Shown piece after piece: positions 15,864 to 24,676 of a DNA stretch of 64,000 nt. How positions within the stretch are numbered: position 1 is the stretch's first letter; the number at the start of each line of letters is the position of its first letter. The DNA is from Halobacteria archaeon AArc-dxtr1 (GTDB lineage: Archaea; Halobacteriota; Halobacteria; Halobacteriales; Natrialbaceae): positions 668,217-732,216 of the forward strand of contig JAOPJY010000001.1 in assembly GCA_025517425.1 (NCBI GenBank), read 5' to 3'. The notes under the pieces were generated by a model, which worked only from the letters and a program-made list of their open reading frames with translations, made no database searches and was not told the origin of the DNA. Both the position numbers and the translations under genes were made by a program.

Positions 15864-16640
15864 TTACCGATCGTCTGGGCCGTACACCGTCGTGTGAGAT
15901 GCACAGAACGCAGGCTCCCGAAGCTGGGCATCGATTAGCTCCTCGTGGTAGTGGGCGTTATAGAGTTTGCAGCCGGCGTTCTCACAGAACGCCTCGCCGG
16001 TTTCTATGTAGTGGACTGCCTGGAGCACGTATCCACAGAGAGCGTCGGTCGTCCGCGGATCGTCTTCGATCAGGAACTCGCCATCGACCTGGGTCTCGAG
16101 AACCTCCCGCGGCGGGGAATCGCCGGAGAGCAGGGCGTGGCGTTGTTTTTCCTTGTAGTAGGCCTCGGGCTTCGCGGGCGCCTCGTAGAGTCCGGGGACG
16201 GAGACGAGCGCCGGTTGGCCAGGAACGGTCACCCGCTTGTGCCAGCGCCCGTCGTGGTCGCCCCAAGTGCCGATCGCCCGATCGAGGGCCGCGACGTGGA
16301 GCGTCTGGAGGTCGCGCTCGGAGGGCGGAATCGCGCCGTTCAACGCTCGTTGGATCTGGGTGCCGTCGTAAAGTACTCCGCCGCCGCGTTGGGGGTCGTC
16401 GAGCAATCGCTCCTCGTATCGTACCGTCCCCAGCATCGTGTTCCCCGTCTCGCGCTCGTACGGCGACTGGACGCGAGCGGCGGCGAACTGCTCTGCGAGA
16501 TCGTCTGTTCGGTGCTCGTCGAGGAACCGATCCCGGACGTCGACCTCGGTGTTCGGGAGGCGCTCGCGGAGCCAGGCGGCGATATCGTCGACGTCGGCGA
16601 CGGTCGTCGGAGCGCGATAGCAGATGAGTCGATCGACCAT
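15864..16640 (-). CDS. Archaemetzincin-like protein lacking the zinc HExxH motif (DUF6775-like)
   Basis: A 258-residue protein. The C-terminal part has the Cys pattern FCENAGCKLYNAHYHEEL followed by FCASH, which resembles the structural Cys motif after the zinc site of archaemetzincins (C-x4-C ... C-x2-C). The region aligned with HExxHxxGxxHC reads QAVHYIETGEAFC, so the catalytic HExxH is absent. It may be a degenerate or divergent metallopeptidase family, as for haloarchaeal proteins annotated DUF6775. It lies 26 bases downstream of thi4 on the same strand and may be co-transcribed. No enzymatic role can be claimed. Confidence 0.65.
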   Translation of the reverse strand: MVDRLICYRAPTTVADVDDIAAWLRERLPNTEVDVRDRFLDEHRTDDLAEQFAAARVQSPYERETGNTMLGTVRYEERLLDDPQRGGGVLYDGTQIQRALNGAIPPSERDLQTLHVAALDRAIGTWGDHDGRWHKRVTVPGQPALVSVPGLYEAPAKPEAYYKEKQRHALLSGDSPPREVLETQVDGEFLIEDDPRTTDALCGYVLQAVHYIETGEAFCENAGCKLYNAHYHEELIDAQLREPAFCASHTTVYGPDDR

Positions 16641-16665
16641 AGACAGTCACTGGGTGGCTGCGTCG

Positions 16666-17595
16666 TCAGTCGTCAGCGGGGGCGGCGCGGCTCGTGATGT
16701 CGACGGGATCGGCGTCGACCTCGAGTTCGTCTAAGGCGACCTGTGCGGCGCGCTTGCCCGAGACGAGCATGGCGCCGAACGTTGGCCCCATGCGGGGCAG
16801 GCCGTAGGTCGTCGCCGTGGCCATCCCGGTCGCGATCAGGCCGTCGTGGACGAGGCCCGTGTGCTCGACGACGGCATCCTCGGACTTGCCGACCCACATC
16901 GAGTCGTGGCCGGGCGAGTCGTGGCCGGGGGCGCCGTAGGTGTCGTCGTCGGTCTGGTCCATGACCGTCCCGCGCGCCTTCGCGTCCTGAATGCCCGGTG
17001 CGTCTAAGACGCCCCGCTCGTCGAGTTTGGTGATCGCCATCGCGTCGTGGCCCGTCGCGTCGATAACCAGGTCGGCCTCGACGGCGATAGGGTCGACGCA
17101 GGTGATCTCGCGGGGCAGCGCGTGGACTGGCGTCCAGTTCATCACGATCCCCGAGACCTTGTGGTCCTCGCGGATGACGATGTCCGTAAACTCCGTCATG
17201 TTCTGCATCTTCGCGCCCGCGTCGCAGGCGGCCTTGATCAGGCCGGAACAGGCTTCCGGACCGTTCGCGACGTAGAGGCCGTCACTGTCCTGGGACTGCT
17301 TGTAGGAGACGTCGAGTTCGTCTAAGATCTGCTGGGCCGGATCGCGGACGGTTACCTTGTTCATCAGGAAGCCGCCGAGCCAGAAGCCCCCGCCCAGATA
17401 GTTGTTCTTCTCGACGACCATCGTCTTCACGCCCCGCTCTGCGAGTTCTTTGGCGGCAGTGAGTCCCGAGGGACCGCCGCCGACGATGATGACGTCCGAA
17501 TCCGAGAAGTCCATGAACTCCTCGGTCCACTCCTGTCCAATCGCACGGGTTACGTCTGCTTCGCCGACATCGCTGAACTGTTCGAAGTCGCTCAT
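16666..17595 (-). CDS. thi4: Thiazole synthase Thi4 (thiamine biosynthesis)
   Basis: A 309-residue FAD/NAD-fold enzyme making the adenylated thiazole precursor of thiamine from NAD and glycine. The start MSDFEQFSD is chosen over an in-frame extension through the promoter. The Rossmann motif is [10 protein letters not shown] (about 35-44), followed by [16 protein letters not shown]. The residue equivalent to the sulfur-donating Cys of yeast Thi4 is present in ITCVDP (Cys166), where methanogen sulfide-dependent enzymes have His. Haloferax volcanii Thi4 also carries this Cys. A palindrome over the promoter suggests repression, probably by ThiR. Confidence 0.95.
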   Translation of the reverse strand: MSDFEQFSDVGEADVTRAIGQEWTEEFMDFSDSDVIIVGGGPSGLTAAKELAERGVKTMVVEKNNYLGGGFWLGGFLMNKVTVRDPAQQILDELDVSYKQSQDSDGLYVANGPEACSGLIKAACDAGAKMQNMTEFTDIVIREDHKVSGIVMNWTPVHALPREITCVDPIAVEADLVIDATGHDAMAITKLDERGVLDAPGIQDAKARGTVMDQTDDDTYGAPGHDSPGHDSMWVGKSEDAVVEHTGLVHDGLIATGMATATTYGLPRMGPTFGAMLVSGKRAAQVALDELEVDADPVDITSRAAPADD

Positions 17596-17606
17596 ACAAC
17601 CGAATG

Positions 17607-17623
17607 TTACCATCTGGTGGTAA
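17607..17623. promoter_or_regulatory. Palindromic candidate operator of thi4
   Basis: TTACCA-tctgg-TGGTAA is a perfect 6-base inverted repeat with a 5-base spacer, 12-28 bases before the thi4 ATG. It abuts a TTTTTA element (17622-17627 on the minus strand) where the TATA box is expected. Binding here would block transcription. The ThiR-type regulator at 7878-8777 is the natural candidate binder. Confidence 0.6.
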
Positions 17624-17740
17624 AAACCTATCGTGACGTGCGTAGCCGAGTTCACTGGACACACTCAGCGTGGACCACGGTACCGTTGGTCAGATCCATC
17701 GGCGAAACTGAAACGTTTACCCACGCGGGTCACGTCCGAC

Positions 17741-18154
17741 ATGGTGATGACGCTGGTCGTTGTTCCCGTACGATACCCACTGACAACACACTCGCGGCGA
17801 ACCCTCGAACGAGCGATTGCAGTGGCTCGGGAACGCGACGCGACGTTGACCGTCTTGCACGTCAATCTCTATCAGAACGGCAAGACCGTAAGCCGGGCCG
17901 ACTTAAAACAGGCCGTCGAGTCCCAGTTCGGCACTCTCGACTTCGCCAGATACGTTGTTCGAACCGGGTTCCTCGTCGAGGAGAGCATCTTAGAGGAGGT
18001 CGCCGCCGAGGAGGCAGATGTCGTCGTGATCGGAATGAAACAGGCCAGCCGCTGGCGCCGAGTGTTGCGCCGGTTTACCAATAATCCGAACATCGAAGGC
18101 TACCTCCGGAATCACCTCGATTGTGAGGTCGTGACTGTCGACGCCGCAGCGTAA
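17741..18154 (+). CDS. UspA-like universal stress protein domain
   Basis: A 137-residue single-domain protein with the UspA alpha/beta fold: an N-terminal strand MTLVVVPVRYPL, RRTLERAIAVARERDATLTVLHVNL, and the C-terminal ADVVVIGMKQASRWRRVLRRF ... CEVVTVDA. The typical ATP-binding G-2x-G-9x-G(S/T) pattern is not clearly present, so nucleotide binding is uncertain. ATG is preceded by a longer in-frame extension crossing the thi4 promoter, which is rejected. It is divergent from thi4 and convergent with MscS. Confidence 0.82.
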   Translation: MVMTLVVVPVRYPLTTHSRRTLERAIAVARERDATLTVLHVNLYQNGKTVSRADLKQAVESQFGTLDFARYVVRTGFLVEESILEEVAAEEADVVVIGMKQASRWRRVLRRFTNNPNIEGYLRNHLDCEVVTVDAAA

Positions 18155-18181
18155 CCCACCCACAGGCATTCACACCCCCGG

Positions 18182-19162
18182 TCAGCGATCTGCGGGTTCG
18201 CTTTCGGGGTCCATCGCGGGTCGCCGGGCCGGCGACTCCACCGGTTCGTCGACGGCGACGCGTGCCGTCCCACTCGTTTCGTCGAAGACGTGATGCGTGT
18301 GGGGGTAAGCGAACTCGATTCCGTTCTCCGCGAAGCGACGGCGAAGTTCGGCCTGTACGTCCGACTTGACCAGCGCCCGCTTGTAGGGGTTCTCGATCCA
18401 GAACCGAAGCTGCAACAACACGCCGTGATCGGCGTACTCGACGATATCACAGACCGGTGCCGCGCCGTAGCGTGCGCTCCCAATCCGGATGTCGGGGCCG
18501 CCGGAGAGAACGGCGTCGACGCTGCGGGCCGCCCGAACCGCATGACGTCGCGCCGCTGCGAGCTCACTTTCGTAGGTGACCTCAAACTGCACTGAGATGC
18601 GCGTTCGCTCGTCCTCGGCGGAGTAGTTGATCACGTCGCGCGTGTGGATTTCGGAGTTTGGAATGACCAAAAACGTATTTTCGAGGGTGAATATCTTCGT
18701 ATACCGGATCGTGATGTCCTCGACGAACCCCGTGTGTCCCTCGTCGACGACCTCAATCATGTCGCCGATCTCGAACGGCCGATCGGTCAAGATGAAAATT
18801 CCGTTGATGAAACTGCCGATAAGCGGCGCTAAGATGACGCCGACGACCGCCGAGAGGACGGCCGCCGACAGCAAGATATCCGACCCTTCTACCCCGAGGA
18901 CGACCGCTGCGAGCAGGACCGAAAACAGGATCACGGAGCCCCGGACGGCCCGTAGTGCCGTCCGAGTCACGCTCGGACGCTCGATCCGTCGGGCGACCGT
19001 TCGGCCGGTGAGCCGGACGGCAAGCTTCGAGAGGTACCAGCCCACGACGAGTACGAGGACGGCAAACAGGATCTGGGCTGGCCCCGGCAACGTCCCGGGA
19101 TAGACACTATCGAGGCCATCGGCGAGTTGCGTCGTGTCGAGTTGCAGAAGAAGCCCGCGCAT
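18182..19162 (-). CDS. Small-conductance mechanosensitive channel (MscS family)
   Basis: A 326-residue membrane protein. It starts MRGLLLQLDTTQLADG; an in-frame upstream extension is Arg/Ser-rich and unlikely. Transmembrane segments lie in the first 170 residues; the pore-lining helix is followed by the conserved beta domain GSFINGIFILTDRPFEIGDMIEV and FLVIPNSEI. It releases solutes on hypo-osmotic shock, relevant to a halophile. The C-terminal cytoplasmic domain ends in a short charged tail. It converges with the UspA-like gene. Confidence 0.92.
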   Translation of the reverse strand: MRGLLLQLDTTQLADGLDSVYPGTLPGPAQILFAVLVLVVGWYLSKLAVRLTGRTVARRIERPSVTRTALRAVRGSVILFSVLLAAVVLGVEGSDILLSAAVLSAVVGVILAPLIGSFINGIFILTDRPFEIGDMIEVVDEGHTGFVEDITIRYTKIFTLENTFLVIPNSEIHTRDVINYSAEDERTRISVQFEVTYESELAAARRHAVRAARSVDAVLSGGPDIRIGSARYGAAPVCDIVEYADHGVLLQLRFWIENPYKRALVKSDVQAELRRRFAENGIEFAYPHTHHVFDETSGTARVAVDEPVESPARRPAMDPESEPADR

Positions 19163-19373
19163 GGGCGCATACTCTCGACCCCGGTGGTTAAGCGTTCTGA
19201 CGGACACCGCGTGGGATCGATCGACGACGCCGGTTCGACGGCTGCCGTTCGCAGCACGCAAATCGGCGACGGACCAAAGGCACTTGGGCGACAAGAGACG
19301 GTATCGGCCGGACCTACCCAACATTGATCGGCCGCATATCGAAGCGCAACTCCCTCTCAACTGAACGAAACTG

Positions 19374-20444
19374 ATGACGACTGAACGAACAGACGTGAGA
19401 ACCGGTATCGTCGGCCTGGGAAATATCGGCCGATACCACGCCGAGCGGTTGCTCGACCTCGGCGTGCCACTCGTCGGCGGCATGGACGTGTCTCGGGAGG
19501 CGAGGCGTCGCTTTGCACAGCAGTACGGTGTCGACGTATACGAGGATCACACGGAGCTGTATGATGCCGTCGACGCCGTCATCGTCACGACGCCCAACCG
19601 ATACCACGAAGAGTACGCGGTCGATGCGTTGGCGGCTGACCGCCACCTCCTCCTGGAAAAACCGCTCGCTCACACGATCGAAAGCGCCGAGCGGATTGCC
19701 GAGGCCGCTGCCGACAGTGACAGCGTTGCCATGGTCGGCTTCAACAACCGCTTTGCGAACGCCGTCCGTATCGTGAAAAACCGGATCGAACGCGGCGAGC
19801 TCGGAACGATCTCACACGTCGAGGCAAACTACGTTCGCCGCCGGGGCATTCCAGGTCGTGGAACGTGGTTCACTCGCCGAGCTGATGCCGGCGGCGGCTC
19901 GCTCATCGATCTCGGCGTCCACGCGATCGATCTCGCGATGCACCTGCTCGAGTTCCCGGCTCTCGAGGAGGTAGGGGGGACGACTCGCAGCACCTTTGGC
20001 ACGCGCGAGCAGTACGCCTACCTCGAGATGTGGGGCGACGACGCCGGCCCCGGCGAGTTCGACGTCGACGACTCGGCGAGCGCGTTCATCCGCTGTCACG
20101 GCAACCGGACGATCTCACTTGAAGTCGCCTGGGCGACAAACCGACCGACCACACACGAATTCGTCGTCCGCGGGAGCGACGCAGCCGCTCGATTCGATCT
20201 CCTGGAGGGTGACCTCTCGATTCACTCGGCCAGCCCGGAGGGTGTAAACCACCTCGAGGATACGACTATCGAAACAGTTCAAAACGACACGCACACCGAC
20301 GAACAGCGGCAGTTCTTCGAGACGATCGAGTCTGAGACCGAACCGACCGGCACCGTCGAACAGGCACTTACGGTCCAACGGATCGTCGACGCAATCTACC
20401 GATCGAGCGATCGCAACGCCTCAATTCGGTTCAACGACGAGTAA
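19374..20444 (+). CDS. Gfo/Idh/MocA-family NAD(P)-dependent oxidoreductase
   Basis: A 356-residue sugar or inositol dehydrogenase-like protein. The N-terminal Rossmann motif is GIVGLGNIGRYHAERLL, and the characteristic EKPLAHT loop is at about residue 100. The C-terminal alpha/beta domain contains GGGSLIDLGVHAIDLAMHLL, with the conserved DxxxHxxD-like active-site pattern of the family. Substrate cannot be assigned. It is divergent from mscS, with about 210 bases between, and convergent with the PAP2 gene downstream. Confidence 0.9.
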   Translation: MTTERTDVRTGIVGLGNIGRYHAERLLDLGVPLVGGMDVSREARRRFAQQYGVDVYEDHTELYDAVDAVIVTTPNRYHEEYAVDALAADRHLLLEKPLAHTIESAERIAEAAADSDSVAMVGFNNRFANAVRIVKNRIERGELGTISHVEANYVRRRGIPGRGTWFTRRADAGGGSLIDLGVHAIDLAMHLLEFPALEEVGGTTRSTFGTREQYAYLEMWGDDAGPGEFDVDDSASAFIRCHGNRTISLEVAWATNRPTTHEFVVRGSDAAARFDLLEGDLSIHSASPEGVNHLEDTTIETVQNDTHTDEQRQFFETIESETEPTGTVEQALTVQRIVDAIYRSSDRNASIRFNDE

Positions 20445-20470
20445 TTCCGCGGGTCGTTTTCCACGTCCCG

Positions 20471-21385
20471 CTACCAGGAGAGACGGGTTCGCAGCCACCG
20501 AAAGCGGTCGACGGCGGCGGCTCGGAGCCGTTCGACCGCCGCGATGAGCGACTGTCCACCCTCTCTGAGCAGTTCTTCGGTAGTGTAGTTCACCCCGATG
20601 TAGACGCTGATCGCAGCCAGCATCGTCCCCGCGACGACATCCGTGAACCAGTGGATGCCGAGGTACATTGTCGAGAGCACGACACCGAGTGCGAGCGCCC
20701 CGGAGAGCGGGACCCAGAGGGGATACTCCTTGCGCGTGTGCCAGGCCAGGAAGAAGACTGTCATGGCCATCGAGGTGTGCAACGACGGGAAGACGTTCGT
20801 GTTCTCGTTGACCGTGTGCGTCAGGTGGCTCATGTGGGGGTAGGCATCGTACAGCAGCCCCGTAAAGAGATTGAGATCGTAGTTTCGAGGACCGTACGCG
20901 ACGAACAGCGTGTAGAAGGCAAGTCCGACGCCGTAGTTTACCGTAAACGCCAGCAGTAACGAGGAGAGGCGATCCATGCGCTCGTCGTCGAGAGCGAAGT
21001 AGGCCAGAAACGGAAACGCCAGCAAGAATACGTATCCATAGACGTAAATGAAGGCCGCAAGTGACGTGAGGCTCTCAGTTTGGACTGACTGCAACACGAT
21101 GACCGGATTCCACGGAAGAATCGTCTCCTCGATCGCAAACAGATGCGAGCTGATGTTGACGCCGACGTTCCAGGAGAAGTCGGTGAACCGATCCTGGGTA
21201 ACGATTCGGACGAGCAGTACGATACCGAGTGCCGCTGCTGGCGGGACGATCGCGACGAGTCGCCATCTACCAGTCTGGATGGCCCGCACTATCGGACGCG
21301 GCCCAATAAGTGCGAGTGCAGCCGTCGAGAGCATGGCCAGGGCGACGACCAGAAGCTCGAGGACCACGGCATCCAGAGCCATCAT
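20471..21385 (-). CDS. PAP2-superfamily membrane phosphatase
   Basis: A 304-residue membrane protein with about six transmembrane segments. PAP2 phosphatase motifs are NVFPSLHTSMAMT (motif 2, with SLH) and STMYLGIHWFTDVVAG (motif 3, SxxxLGxHWxxDxxxG); motif 1 lies near GPRNYDLN but is not clear. It probably removes phosphate from a lipid-linked pyrophosphate or phosphatidic acid, in the outer or inner leaflet. Two ATG codons in tandem mark the start. It is convergent with the Gfo/Idh gene. Confidence 0.85.
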   Translation of the reverse strand: MMALDAVVLELLVVALAMLSTAALALIGPRPIVRAIQTGRWRLVAIVPPAAALGIVLLVRIVTQDRFTDFSWNVGVNISSHLFAIEETILPWNPVIVLQSVQTESLTSLAAFIYVYGYVFLLAFPFLAYFALDDERMDRLSSLLLAFTVNYGVGLAFYTLFVAYGPRNYDLNLFTGLLYDAYPHMSHLTHTVNENTNVFPSLHTSMAMTVFFLAWHTRKEYPLWVPLSGALALGVVLSTMYLGIHWFTDVVAGTMLAAISVYIGVNYTTEELLREGGQSLIAAVERLRAAAVDRFRWLRTRLSW

Positions 21386-21458
21386 CTGAAACTACGACGT
21401 CGATCCCATTAATACGAACCGGTTGCCAGAACGAGACCAGTAAACAGGGGGATGGGGG

Positions 21459-23204
21459 TCACTCGAGGAGTTGGTCGTCGGCGTATTGATACCCCTCCGC
21501 TTCGAACAACGACCGAGCGGCCTCGACGTCGAGTTCTCCGTCGGAGCCGGGAAAGGAAACGGGCGACGAGTCATCGATGTCGAGGTCGGTGTCACGAACG
21601 CCGAGCAGTTCGACCGTGCCAGAAGGCACTGTCCCGTGCCCATCGAGAAACTCCGCGAGAACGTACTCCCGATCGATGAGCGACGAGAGGACGACTCGGA
21701 ACCGAGGGTCACCGAGCTGTGGATGCTGGTGATTGTATCCGACCAGGTAACAGGCGTCCGGCGGCGAGTGATCGAGGGTGACGCTCGTATTTTCGCGGAT
21801 ACGCTGTGCGCTTCCGGGTGGAACTGAGGAGCCAGTAACGTCAATCTCATCGTCGATCAACAACTCGGTAAGTGCCTCCTGTACCGGTGCGACGTGAAAC
21901 TCGAGCCCGTCGTACTGCGGAAAGTTCTCCAGGATCGCTGGCCGGTCGGTGGCGTCGGAGCTGTACAAGACGTGTTCAGTGAAAAGTTCGTAGGAGACGG
22001 ACTGTCCGGCCGTCCGGTCGTCGAACTGTAACATCCCGGAGCCGACCGGCATCTCGTTTTCGGTCGTGCGCGCCTCGGTCAGGTGGTCGTCGACGACGGT
22101 GGATCGAGGCTCCCAGATATGTTTCGGCAACAGCGGCGTGGTCAGCGCCCGCTCTGCAACGTCTCTGCTGGCAGTATCGAACTCGACTTCGACGGTTCCG
22201 GAGTCGACACGAGAGACGGAGCTGATTGCTGTCTGTCGGCCGCGGAATCTGGGTGCCGGGATAGCGCTATCAGCGCCGCCCAGTGAGGTGTCCGCTATGA
22301 ATTCGAACGTGAACACGACGTCGTCAGCGTCTATCGCCTCACCGTCGTGCCAGGTGAGTCCATCGCGCAACAGGATTGTCGCCCGGGACGAGTCTTCCCA
22401 GTCCCAGGAGAGGTCGAGTGCGAGCCACGGAACGTACTCCGTCCCTGTCCATCGTATCAGCGGATCATAAAGTAATCCGATGATCGGATTTACACGCCCG
22501 CTCGCCGCAGCAATCGGGTTGAGCTGCTCGGTGAACTCGCCACGAACGAGTCCAACCCGAAGCGGTTCCTCACGAGCTCCGCTGCTCGGTTCGCGAGAAA
22601 GTAAGTCGAGGTAGCCGATGGGATGACTCGGTGCCGTCCGGGAAACGTCCGGAAACGAGGTTCGTCGACCGCTTTGGTGCTCGGGGTAGGCGACGACGAC
22701 GAACGGCATGGTCTGTCCGAGGAGTTCGAACAGTGCCTCAAGGTGCTCCGATCGCTCCTCGTCGGTGGCCTGTAGCTGCGCTTCGAGTAGGGCGTCCAGA
22801 GAGACGTCAGTAGCGTTGAACGGATTCTGCCAGCCATCTTCACCGCTGAATTGGGAGTGGAGCAGGCGCCTGAGCACGTCCGGTTCGTCGAACGCCGGCG
22901 TACGGGTGACGAAGAGGTCGTAGTCCTGATCGATGAGGATGTCCTGGTAGAGTTCGTTGGCGGCAACCGGCTCGTGGGTCGTAGTAATACCAACCGCAGA
23001 GAGATTTTCGCGAAGGTGTCCTAGAATCCGCGAAGCGATCGCGTCTTCGTCACCAGGAACTGTCTTCACTGTCACCGAGATAGAATCGTTTCCGCTGCCA
23101 GCTGGGGACCAGATAGCGTCGACACAGCCGGCGACCCCACCGACGGCGGCGGCCCCAAGACCAGCCAGGACCGACCGCCGGCTCGGTGACGTTCCGTCAT
23201 CCAT
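21459..23204 (-). CDS. Circularly permuted family-5 ABC solute-binding lipoprotein
   Basis: A 581-residue exported protein with a Tat signal (SRRSVLAGL) and lipobox VAGC (Cys27). Segment order is unusual. Residues about 42-200 look like the C-terminal part of family-5 binding proteins (DYDLFVTRTPAFDEPDV, then NPFNATDVSLDALLEAQL and TMPFVVVAYPEH). Residues about 213-300 look like their N-terminal part (LNPIAAASGR, LLYDPLIRWTG, LLRDGLTWHDGEAIDADDVV). The chain ends with LDVEAARSLFEAEGY, where a normal protein would continue into the region now at residue 42. Joining the ends restores the canonical order. No permease or ATPase gene lies nearby. Confidence 0.85.
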   Translation of the reverse strand: MDDGTSPSRRSVLAGLGAAAVGGVAGCVDAIWSPAGSGNDSISVTVKTVPGDEDAIASRILGHLRENLSAVGITTTHEPVAANELYQDILIDQDYDLFVTRTPAFDEPDVLRRLLHSQFSGEDGWQNPFNATDVSLDALLEAQLQATDEERSEHLEALFELLGQTMPFVVVAYPEHQSGRRTSFPDVSRTAPSHPIGYLDLLSREPSSGAREEPLRVGLVRGEFTEQLNPIAAASGRVNPIIGLLYDPLIRWTGTEYVPWLALDLSWDWEDSSRATILLRDGLTWHDGEAIDADDVVFTFEFIADTSLGGADSAIPAPRFRGRQTAISSVSRVDSGTVEVEFDTASRDVAERALTTPLLPKHIWEPRSTVVDDHLTEARTTENEMPVGSGMLQFDDRTAGQSVSYELFTEHVLYSSDATDRPAILENFPQYDGLEFHVAPVQEALTELLIDDEIDVTGSSVPPGSAQRIRENTSVTLDHSPPDACYLVGYNHQHPQLGDPRFRVVLSSLIDREYVLAEFLDGHGTVPSGTVELLGVRDTDLDIDDSSPVSFPGSDGELDVEAARSLFEAEGYQYADDQLLE

Positions 23205-23475
23205 AGCAGACACTTGGCCGGGGTGGAGTATAGGACTTGCTCTCGAAGCGACAGCTTGTGACACGGTGTGATACAACATCCGGGTGCTCTGTGGCTGGCG
23301 ATTCCCCTTTCGATGGATGATGGTATTCGGTACCTGACTCTCTTTTCATCGAGTGTATGGTGACCATAACAATGCCATTCGTTCGGGACGGTAGAGCCGT
23401 GGACCCCGGTCCGGCGCGGCAGGACTGAAACGCCTGCGACGACGTGTGCCGGAGCGGCCACGGACAACCGAACAT

Positions 23476-24639
23476 ATGAAACTCGCACTCATCGGCTTCG
23501 GACAGGCGGGCGGGAAGGTAGTCGACGAGCTCTTGGCCTACGAGGAGGCGGTCGACGGGCGCTTCGTGGAGACGGCCATCGCGGTCAACTCCGCCTCCGC
23601 CGACCTCCAGGGACTCGAGCGCGTACCCCGGTCGAATCGCGTACTGATCGGCCAAACAAGCGTCAAGGGTCACGGCGTCGGCGCAGACAACGAACTCGGC
23701 GCACAGGTTACCAAAACCGACATCGAGGAGGTGCAGGGCGCGGTCGACCAGGTCCCGATCCACGAGGTCGACGCGTTTCTGATCGTCGCCGGCATGGGAG
23801 GCGGAACGGGGTCGGGTGGCGCTCCGGTGCTGGCAAAACACCTGAAGGAGATCTACACCGCCCCGGTCTACGGGCTCGGTATCCTCCCCGGAACTGACGA
23901 GGGCGGCATCTACACGCTGAATGCGGCGCGTTCGTTCCAGACGTTCGTTCACGAAGTCGATAACCTCCTGTTGTTCGACAACGACGCGTGGCGACAGGCC
24001 GGCGAATCGGTCCAGGACGGATACGACGAGATCAACCGCGAAATCGCGATGCGCTTTGGCTTGCTGTTCGCCGCTGGCGAGGTACGGGAGGGAGACGACG
24101 TCGCCGAGAGCGTCGTCGACTCCTCGGAGATCATCAACACCCTCTCAGGCGGGGGCGTCTCGACGATCGGCTACGCCTCCGAAACGATCGAGGGAAGCCA
24201 GGACGGGCTTCTCTCGCGGTTCATGGGCGACTCCGATAGCGGGGACAACGCTGCGACGACCCGGATGACCAGCCTCATCCGAAAAGCAACCAAGGGTCGA
24301 CTGACGCTACCGTGTGACGTCGGCAGCGCCGACCGCGGACTGGTCGTCGCAGCCGGGCCAGCGCCCTCGCTGAGCCGCAAGGGGATCGAACGCGGCCGGA
24401 GCTGGCTCGAGGAGGAGACCGGCAGTATGGAGATCAGAGGCGGCGACTATCCCACCAATCGCAAGCAAGAGGTGAGTGCGGTCGTACTCCTCTCGGGCGT
24501 GACCGACGTTCCTCGAATCGAACGCCTCCAGCAGGTCGCCATCGAGAGCAAGAAGACGACCGCAACCGTTCAGGCCAGCAGCCAGGACGAGTTCAACTCG
24601 CTGATGGACACCGGCGACGAGATCGACGCACTGTTTTGA
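23476..24639 (+). CDS. cetZ: CetZ tubulin-superfamily GTPase
   Basis: A 387-residue cytoskeletal GTPase of the haloarchaeal CetZ family, acting in cell shape and motility. It starts MKLALIGFGQAGGKVVDELL and has the tubulin signature GGGTGSGGAP, the NREIA/T7-like DEINREIAMRFG, and ENELGA-type DNELGAQVT. The C-terminal tail DEIDALF resembles CetZ1 tails. Downstream of the GTPase domain the GDYPTNRKQEVSAVVLLSGVTDVPRI segment matches the CetZ C-terminal domain. Length is normal. It has 270 bases of upstream non-coding sequence and no operon partner. Confidence 0.95.
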   Translation: MKLALIGFGQAGGKVVDELLAYEEAVDGRFVETAIAVNSASADLQGLERVPRSNRVLIGQTSVKGHGVGADNELGAQVTKTDIEEVQGAVDQVPIHEVDAFLIVAGMGGGTGSGGAPVLAKHLKEIYTAPVYGLGILPGTDEGGIYTLNAARSFQTFVHEVDNLLLFDNDAWRQAGESVQDGYDEINREIAMRFGLLFAAGEVREGDDVAESVVDSSEIINTLSGGGVSTIGYASETIEGSQDGLLSRFMGDSDSGDNAATTRMTSLIRKATKGRLTLPCDVGSADRGLVVAAGPAPSLSRKGIERGRSWLEEETGSMEIRGGDYPTNRKQEVSAVVLLSGVTDVPRIERLQQVAIESKKTTATVQASSQDEFNSLMDTGDEIDALF

Positions 24640-24676
24640 GCCCAACCAGTGTCCCCGCTCGACGCAGGCCCTCGCC

